Assembly: GCA_029817715.1 (NCBI GenBank)
Contig: JARUPY010000432.1
Coordinates: 1-64,000, forward strand
Reading direction: 5' to 3'
From: Melastoma dodecandrum
Lineage: Eukaryota > Streptophyta > Magnoliopsida > Myrtales > Melastomataceae
DNA: 64,000 bases
This document shows, piece by piece, positions 56,812-64,000 of the stretch (positions are counted from its first letter, which is position 1; each line of letters opens with the position of its first letter). The notes below the pieces were generated by a model. That model was not told where the DNA came from and did no database searches. It was given only the letters and a program-made list of their open reading frames with translations. Made by a program: the position numbers and the translations under genes.

Positions 56812-56894
56812 ACGGGGGCTCAGAGGGGGTCCAGAGGGGACCCAACGGGGGCTCAGAGGGGGCCCAGAGGGGGTCCAGAGGGGACCCAACGGGG
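56812..56894. repeat. Minisatellite within the chromovirus LTR
   Basis: Repeated 11-12 bp units of the form (G/A)(T/C)CCAGAGGGG with ACCCAACGGGG as every fourth unit. Partner of 53513-53614, which has more units. Confidence 0.85.
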
Positions 56895-57114
56895 AAGTTG
56901 TGGCTATTGGATTAGGATTGACTAGTCAACTAAATATATTAATATAATAATGTTATGGAAGTCCAAATTAGAATGATGGTAATTTGGACCCTAACTACTA
57001 ATGGAAGAGGATGTGGGGTTTCTTATGAGGGGGATTGAGGCGGTGAACCCCACTTGAAAAGGGGGGAGTTCGTCCTCTCCCACATACACACCCACACTTA
57101 CACACCAAAAACAC

Positions 57115-57342
57115 TTGGGGGGAAAGAAAAGGAGAAGGGAGAGCTTGGGGAAGACTTTCGGCCAAGAAGGAAAGGGAGGAAGCGAGGTGTTTCAGTTCAT
57201 TAAAGTGGATCCAAGGGCAAGAAGAGCTAGGCGTCGAGGGTGTGAGAGGCTAAGGGCCGAAAGAAGGCCACTCTCGCGGGCTGAAGTGGTGCGGCGAAGG
57301 GCGGAGCTTACCGACTTGTGTCGAGGTGCAACCGGCCGGTAA
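57115..57342 (+). other. Arg-rich small ORF inside the LTR
   Basis: 75 codons. The last 50 (KVDPRARRARRRGCERLRAE onward, ending DLCRGATGR) are also open, with the same stop, in the inverted LTR copy (54742-54891, minus). Whether it is translated is unknown. Frame conservation could also come from shared recent ancestry. Confidence 0.35.
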
Positions 57343-58466
57343 CCCCTACATCCCTCCTTCGCTTTTAAGCTTAGTTGTGGTGCATGCTGTTTAAATTCGT
57401 GGCTGTGGTTGGGCTGTGATTTGGAGGTGGTTTGGAGAGGGTTAGAGGGTGGCCGAACCCCTAAGGTGGAGGGGAGCCACCCGAACCCCTCTATGTTGAG
57501 TATGTGTATGCGTGTGGTTGTTGGCTTACCGAAAGGCTGCGCTTGGGGCAAGCCTTGAGGGGAATGATTGCGGTCCTTAGGGGCTGGAAATGAGTGAAGT
57601 TATGGTATGGAATAGGGGAGCGTCGAGCCCCGTGGTGGCTGCGCTCCACCTCGCGCTCTAAGAGCGGAATCGCGTGGCTTTGGCCATGGAAATCAAATCG
57701 GCTAAGGGCTGGAAATTATGCGGCGTTGTAAGGCCGGAATGGAAGCCTAGAAGGGCTGTCCCTCGTGCTAGAAAAGCACGGAAAAGTTATGCTCGGGGGT
57801 GGATGGGAGGTGAGACCGAATGGGGTGACATTCGGTTGAAACGGGCAAGAATAATGAGTGTTACTTGAGCTCAAATGAGGGGCTGTAGGAAAGGAGTTAT
57901 AACGTGAAAATTTGTGGCCACATTCCCACCTTGAAAGGGAGTAGGACTGTGGTAGAAACAAGTGGAAAACGATGGGGGAAGGTTAAAGCCGAATTGGTTT
58001 ATCATTGGGATGTACAGAAAACGAAAAATGGCCGAAATGATGATTAGACGGGTACATGGTTTCACTAGCCTAAGGGGAAATGCACTTGGAGTTTGGTTTT
58101 GAGATTTTAAGGGTGTCTTCCTACCTTATCTAAGAGGTTGAAAATGGCAGACACGAATGGAAATTGATGAGGAAAGGTGAAGGCCGAATGGGTTGAAAAC
58201 TGATGACTATGTTGCACAGAAAAATGGTTATTTGAGTACGGTTAGCTTTTGATGGTGTGTGCCGTCCTTGTGGTTGTTTGTGGGGGTTAAAATGAAATGA
58301 ATTCTAGTTTCTTGCAGGTAGTAGGAGTGTGTTTTGGGCTGCGCATCTTGCACAACTAGATTTCGAAAAGTTTGAGCGTGTAGCTCACATACATGTAACG
58401 AATCTTTTGCTAATCAATGTAAATGTAATGTATTTGCATAAATCAAATTGTTTCGATCCTTTCAAG

Positions 58467-58479
58467 TGGTATCAGAGCC
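58467..58479 (+). other. Primer binding site, initiator tRNA-Met type
   Basis: TGGTATCAGAGCC, the standard iMet primer site of chromoviruses, two bases after the LTR end. Confidence 0.9.
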
Positions 58480-58883
58480 TAGGATCGTTTTGGAGTGATA
58501 AGGGTGGAATTTGAGTTGATTTTTGCATTGAAAATGCACTTTGTGCCATGCGCATGCGTATGTAATTGTTTGGATTGATTCGGAGTTGATTCGGATGAGT
58601 TGGTATTGAGGAAAAAGTGAATGGAAAAGGGTTCGGAATTACCAAATTATGTGTGTATGAGAACACATGAGTGGGTGTTTGGTTTGGGAAAGTTTGAAGT
58701 TCAAACATCACGGAAGGTGATGGAAACAAGCGCTTGGTGCGCTAAAGGCATGGTGCCGTGAAAGAACACCTAAAAATGGGGTTGATTGAATTTGAAATGT
58801 GTGTATTGAGGCTGCAAATGAGCGCCTAAGTTGGAATGAATGAGATGTATTACTAAATGTTTGAATGGTGATTTGATAGGGAA

Positions 58884-61163
58884 ATGACGGATGAAGGAGT
58901 GCCCATAGCGGTACGTGAGTTCACTGAAGTGGAACATTCTCTTCCAGGGAAGAGGAAGGCATACCTTATGGGACAGTATCGGAAGATGGATCCTCCAAAA
59001 TTTAAGGGGGACGAAGGGCCTGAGTTGGCGGAAGATTTTATCAATGATGTGGAGAAGATCTACGACTCCTTGGTGTGTACACCCGAGGAGAAATTGTGCC
59101 TAGCTGAATACTCACTTCAAAGAGGAGCGGAAACTTGGTGGAAGGCAAGTAAGGGGAGTGCCAAGATGGGCCAAAGTGAGGATGCTTGGACAATGTTCAA
59201 GACGGCATTCCTGGACAAATACTTGCCATTTTCTTATCGGACGGATAAGGCATTGGAGTTTGCTCAACTGAACCAAGGAAATATGTCTGTAGATGAGTAT
59301 GAGACAAGGTATACAGTTCTATCTCACTACGGACCTGCTATGGATGAGTTGAGTCGAGCAAGGAAATTCGAATTGGGGTTGGAACCCCACATTAGGATGC
59401 AAGTGTCTACGCTTTGTTTGACTACTTATGAGGAAGTGTACAAGAGGGCTCAGAATGCGGAAATGTCATGGAAGGCGGTGAAAGAGGTGGAGGAAGCTGA
59501 AAGGGCAAAGAGAAGGGTGGAGGGCGGAATGCCTCCTCCTAAGAGGTTTAGGCCGAGTGGATCTTTCTCGGGTCAGAGAGGATTTGTGTCACGACCTCCG
59601 CGTCCTCCTATGCCTATGAGGAGCTTTAACCGAGGGGGAAACCAAGGCTCAAGGATGAGCGGCCCTCCCACTTGTCCTCGGTGCAACAAACAACATTTTG
59701 GGTTCTCATGTGTAACCAATGAACCCTTGTGCTACCAATGTGGGAAACCGGGCCATTTGAGGAGGAATTGTCCTCAAGGTGGTGGAGTGGAAAATAGCCA
59801 AAGAACCGGCATGAGTGCTCCAAGAGGAAGGGGTAGCATGAGATTGGGTCCGACCGTGACGGCCTCAAGAGGATCGGTGAGTGGACCGGTGAACACCGCG
59901 AGGCTGAATGCGCTTACGGAGGATGAAGCGAATGCCTCACGAGGAGTGATCTCAGGTACGGTTCAACTTCAAGGTGAATTACTACGTGCATTGTTTGATA
60001 CTGGTGCGACGCATTCGTTTGTGGCACAAAGGTGTGTGGAATTACATGAATGGCCGGTTGAGAAACTTAAGAAACGGATGCGTGTGGTGTTGCCTTCGGG
60101 AAATGAATTGGAAATAGAGGAAGCATGTTATGCATGCGAGTTGATGGTTGCGGGATTGAGTTTTGTGATTGATCTCATTGTGCTGCAGATAAGTGACTTT
60201 GATGTGATATTGGGCATGGATTGGTTGGCTTCGAGCCATGCTCAAGTGGATTGTGAATCGAAGCGACTTTTGATCACGGATGAGAAAGGGAAGTCCCGTG
60301 AGTACATAGGCCATGGAGGATACGGCCGAATTTTGATGGTATCTGCAGTGCGAATGTACAGGTGGATGAGGACGGGACATGAAGTGTATCTTGCGTTGAT
60401 GCTCAACAAAGAAGCTGAAATTCCAAGGTTGGAGCAAATAGAAGTGGTAAGGGACTTCGCGGATGTATTTCCGGAAGAGCTGCCAGGATTACCACCGGAG
60501 AGAGATGTAGAGTTTGAAATTGACTTACTTCCGGGGACCGCTCCTATCTCGCGTGCTCCATATCGAATGAGTTTGGTTGAGTTAAAAGAATTGAAAGCAC
60601 AATTGCAAGAGCTTGTAGAAAAGAAATATGTACGTCCTAGTGTAAGCCCGTGGGGCGCACCTGTACTGTTTGTAAGAAAGAAAGACGGTAGTATGAGATT
60701 ATGTATAGACTATCGTTTGTTGAATCAAAGAACGATTAAGAATCGTTATCCTCTACCTCGTATTGATGACTTGTTTGATCAATTACAAGGATCAGTGGTG
60801 TATTCGAAGATAGAGCTGCGGTCGGGATATTATCAAATTGGTGTGAGGGAAGAGGATATTCCTAAGACCGCGTTTAGAACACGTTATGGGCATTATGAAT
60901 TCAGAGTAATGCCGTTTGGATTGACAAATGCACCAGCGGTGTTTATGGGATTAATGAATCAAGTGTTTAGACCGTACTTGGATCACTTCGTGGTGGTGTT
61001 CATAGATGATATCCTCGTGTATTCCAAGAGTTGGGAAGAACATAAAGAACACTTAGAGATTGTGTTGAAAACATTGAGGGAAAACAAATTATATGCCAAA
61101 TTGAGTATGTGTATGCGTGTGGTTGTTGGCTTACCAAAAGACTGCACTTGGGGCGAGCCTTGA
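58884..61163 (+). pseudogene. Chromovirus gag-protease-RT, 3'-truncated
   Basis: 759 codons. Gag has the retrotransposon gag domain ([35 protein letters not shown]) and a CCHC knuckle ([14 protein letters not shown]). Protease has [13 protein letters not shown] has [31 protein letters not shown] and [12 protein letters not shown]. In RT motif A the catalytic Asp is Glu ([12 protein letters not shown]). The pol frame ends at about 61100 and continues into LTR sequence for about 20 junk residues (MCMRVVVG onward). RNase H, integrase and the rest are missing. The start at 58884 is the first Met after the leader and aligns with gag of relatives. Confidence 0.9.
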
Positions 61164-62073
61164 GGGGAATGATTGCGGTCCTTAGGGGCTGGAAATGAGT
61201 GAAGTTAAAGTATGGAATAGGGGAGCGTTGAGCCCCGTGGTGACTGCGCTTCACCTCGTGCTCCAAGAGCGGAATCGCGTGGCTTTGGCCATGGAAATCA
61301 AATCGGCAAAGGGCTGTAAATTATGCGGCGTTGTAAGGCCAGAATGGAAGCCTAGAAGGGTTGTCCCTCGTGCTAGAAAAGCACGGAAAACTTATGCTCG
61401 GGGGTGGATGGGAGGTGAGACCGAATGGGGTGACATTCGGTTGATACGGGCAAGAATAATGAGTGTTACTTGAGCCCAAATGAGGGGCTGTAAGAAAGGA
61501 GTTATAACGTGAGAATTTGTGGCCACATTTCTACCTTGAAAGGGAGTAGGAATGTGGTAGAAACAAGTGGAAAATGATGGGGGAAGGTCAAAGCCGAATT
61601 GGTTTATCATTGGGATGTACAGAAAACGAAAAATGGCCGAATGATGATTAGACGGGTATATGGTTTCACTAGCCTAAGGGGAAATGCACTTGGAGTTTGG
61701 TTTTGAGATTTTAAGGGTGTCTTTCTACCTTATCTAAGAGGTGGAAAATGGCAGACACGAATAGAAATTGATGAGGAAAGGTGAAAGCCGAATGGGTTGA
61801 AAATCGATGACTATGTTGCACAAAAATGGTTATTTGAGTACGGTTAGCTTTTGATGGTGTGTGCCGACCTTGTGGTTGTTTGTGGGGGGTTAAAATGAGA
61901 TGAATTCTAGTTTCTTGCAGGTAGTAGAAGTGTGTTTTGAGCTGCACATCTTGCAAGAAGAGACATTAACTAGATTTCGAAAAGTTTGAGCGTGTAGCTC
62001 ACATACATGTAACGAATCTTTTGCTAATCAATGTAAATGTAATGTTTTTGCATAAATCAAATTGTTTCGATCC
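61101..62073 (+). repeat. 5'-truncated chromovirus LTR
   Basis: Matches about 57494-58460 of the complete LTR. It joins RT at TTGAGTATG, a word present in the LTR and close to the RT sequence expected there: a microhomology deletion. It lacks the last few bases, since similarity stops at TTTCGATCC. Confidence 0.85.
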
Positions 62074-62820
62074 ACTTTGGGGAAGGCTTTGTTTTAGAAT
62101 TGTTTGAGGAGTAGCACCTTTGCTCTTGCGACCAGCAATATCGGCCCTGGTGCTTTATTTTTTGCTCTTTTGATTTTCATCTTGCGCTTTCTTTTAAAGA
62201 CTTTGGTCTTTGCGCTGAGTCTTTCTTTTCTTTGTTGGATCATAGGGATTTGCCCTGTTTTGTTTTCTAATAATTTTCTTTGGGATTTGTGTTTCATGAG
62301 AAGTTCTTTGAGAAGCTCGGTCCTTAGGAACGACTCAACTAGTAGGCTTGACTGGCGATGATGCCTCTTCGCTTGAATTTTGAGGAAGTGTTACCTCTAC
62401 GATCCGTTGCTTCCTGTTTCTAGCTACAAGATCTCCATTTTAACCTCGATGTGAGGCGGTCCTTAGACTTGTTGGGTATAGTGTGTGTTCAAAAACTTCA
62501 ACTTTGGCTCAAAAGGGGCTAGCAATGGTTGATGTTTCGTGTTTGGGATAGAGAAGAAATGCTCGGTCTCATCCCGGTTTAGAGCATCTTTTGTCAAAGG
62601 ATTCGTTATCCGCCTGAACGCTCGTGTATGAATCGTCACAGTGTTTGCGCTCATCACTCTGGGTAGGTGTTTGGGGATAGGCTTGCCTTCTCCGTTCTCG
62701 ATCAGAAACATTTTTAAAAAATAGTTTCAAATTATATGCAAATGGGCACACGAATGCTTAAGAAATAAATAGGTTTAGATACTCAAACCTCTGCAGTGCT
62801 CTTGTGCACTTTCGTATTCT
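62074..62820. other. Unassigned sequence
   Basis: A Lys/Arg-rich minus ORF (62297-62094, 67 codons) could be a fragment of a retroelement protein, but no domain is recognisable. Confidence 0.25.
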
Positions 62821-64000
62821 AAATTAAATTTGGAACGGCTTCCACCCGACCACCCTCGCCGTTGCCTAGGAGTTTGTACCGTGCTGTGTGGATGTCCATG
62901 TACCTACACAGTTGACAACAGACAGAGACGAAGTTAGCTCATGTACTACGACTCTCGCTTGGGGAGATAATGATATAGTTAAGCATCCGCTGGGGATACG
63001 AGATGAATATGCCCATCTCGATGGTCGTTCTGGAAGAATATATTTATATATTCAACTCTCGTTGATGAATGTGATGTACGTAATCAACTCTAGCTTGAAT
63101 GGAGGCATGACTCCAGCTGGGGAGATGGAGATACTACTCCATCTGGGGAATTATGAGAAATTTTGATAGAAAGCAGTGTAGATGTTACTCCCTTTTAGTA
63201 CGGTCATCTTTGGTGATGACAAAGGCAATTTCGAAGCTTTGGTTCGAAATTTTCCACCCAACCGCCCGCGCCTTTGTCTATAATGTAGGATGCTTATGTA
63301 CCTACACCAAGCAAAGGACGGACAACAAGTGAGCTCATGTAACTTGCTTCTTTTAAAGTAGGAATGAAGTTTGTTCATGTAACTTCATTTATATGAAAGG
63401 CGAAGTAGAGTTTTGATACTTCCCTTTTCTATGTGTTTCGTCATTGCGTCTTTATCCGTAGGAATCAAAGGATTGACGAAATTGTTACTCTTGCTTGACG
63501 TCTGTTGTGTAAGGAAGTTCATGTACCTATCAACAGAGGGCAAGAAACAAGTGAGTTCATGCGACTTGTTTCTGTTAGAGTAAGAATGAAGTTTGCCGCT
63601 GTAACTTCATTTGTAAGAAAGGTGAAGTAGAGTTTTGGTACTTCCCTTTTGTATAGTTTCGTCATTGCGTCTTCGTCTGATGGAGTCGAAGGTTTGACGA
63701 AATTGCTACAAGACTTTGGCTTAAAGCTTTGCCGCCCTACCACCCTCGCCTTTGCCATAGGAGTTTTGTACCATTTGTGTGAGGAGTTCTTGTTCCTGCC
63801 CACGAGACAAAGGACGTAAACGAAATAAGCACATGTAATCTCGCTTAGTCAGGTGAAGAGAGTGTTGATTGTGTAATTCTCCCTTTTCATGTGTCAGCGT
63901 CTTTGCTCTAATCGACTCCCTAGGGATATAGAGGAACTTTGCTGACGTATATTGCTTTGGGGTTTTGGCTTTGACACTGCTTATGTGTAATATCGTCGGA
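62821..64000. repeat. Degenerate long-period tandem repeat
   Basis: Three to four copies of a unit with CCACCCTCGCC(T/G)TTGCC, then CATGTACCTA, a GACAAAGGACG-type word, AGCTCATGTAACTTGC, GAAGTAGAGTTTTG(A/G)TACTTCCCTTTT and TTTCGTCATTGCGTCTT. Unit starts judged by the ATGTACCTA word: about 62898, 63296, 63523 and (degenerate) 63790. Spacing is irregular, about 225-400 bp. Such arrays occur in untranslated regions of large Tat/Ogre elements; family not proven. The window ends inside it. Confidence 0.6.

Larger units (their letters stand above)
56251..58464 (+). repeat. Complete chromovirus LTR (shared)
   Basis: Starts TGTAACGACCCG after the polypurine tract and ends TTTCA two bases before the iMet primer site, 2214 bp. 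It serves as 3' LTR for the integrase fragment and 5' LTR for the gag fragment. It contains two minisatellite zones (56540-56720, GCCCAAGGGGCGA units; 56812-56894, CCAGAGGGG units) and an Arg-rich ORF (57115-57342). Confidence 0.85.

Noticed and set aside
62094..62297. Lys-rich minus-strand gene
   Set aside because: Low-complexity K/R-rich frame opposite a T-rich stretch; no start context, domain or homologous copy in the window.
1..64000. tRNA genes
   Set aside because: No cloverleaf with A and B boxes was found by eye; the tRNA-like matches are retrotransposon primer binding sites.

Overview
The window is nuclear DNA of a flowering plant, most likely a eudicot. The evidence is GT-AG introns inside recognisable plant gene families (a TIP1/PAT24-type DHHC acyltransferase, a PHOX/CLMP1-type TPR-PB1 protein, serine-rich CMC-type proteins, an At2g12400-type membrane protein) and plant-specific retrotransposon lineages (Athila-like and chromovirus Ty3/gypsy, plant-mobile-domain genes). 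The species cannot be named from the sequence alone.

1-28300: a DHHC protein S-acyltransferase gene (+) is split in a coding exon by a 27.0 kb block (513-27542) flanked by 5-bp near-identical target duplications. The block holds parts of three or four Athila-like copies: copy A (+, 513-8446), copy B (-, 8447-16198), a fourth 3' fragment (-, 16199-17804) and copy C (+, 17805-27542). A and B form a long inverted repeat with arms of about 5.6 kb around a 14-nt loop, and share private mutations, so one arose from the other by inverted duplication. Copies with an intact 3' half carry an env-position ORF behind a striking array of TGCAGCTGCA palindromes. The same array lies just upstream of the TATA box in the LTR.

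28300-31640: a convergent PHOX/CLMP1-like gene (-) with one apparent frameshift in an A6 run.

31640-40700: degenerate material. It includes a plant-mobile-domain pseudogene (-), a stretch of organelle-like texture, a 592-nt stretch with only two G residues, and about 2 kb with no gene.

40700-48100: poly(C) tracts, two serine-rich paralogs (-) separated by an old Athila-like LTR with its primer binding site, and a seven-exon membrane-protein gene (-) that lacks its 5' end and has one frameshift.

48100-64000: mostly transposon debris. It contains a Tat/Ogre-like leader, a papain-family protease relic, and a chromovirus cluster in which integrase-chromodomain, one full LTR and gag-protease-RT are arranged as if circularly permuted or as a tandem pair sharing one LTR. 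The right end is a degenerate long-period repeat.

The most interesting signal is the paired palindrome array shared by the U3 promoter and the region in front of the env-position ORF. With a TATA-like box and a possible short leader intron, it suggests that this ORF has its own internal promoter.
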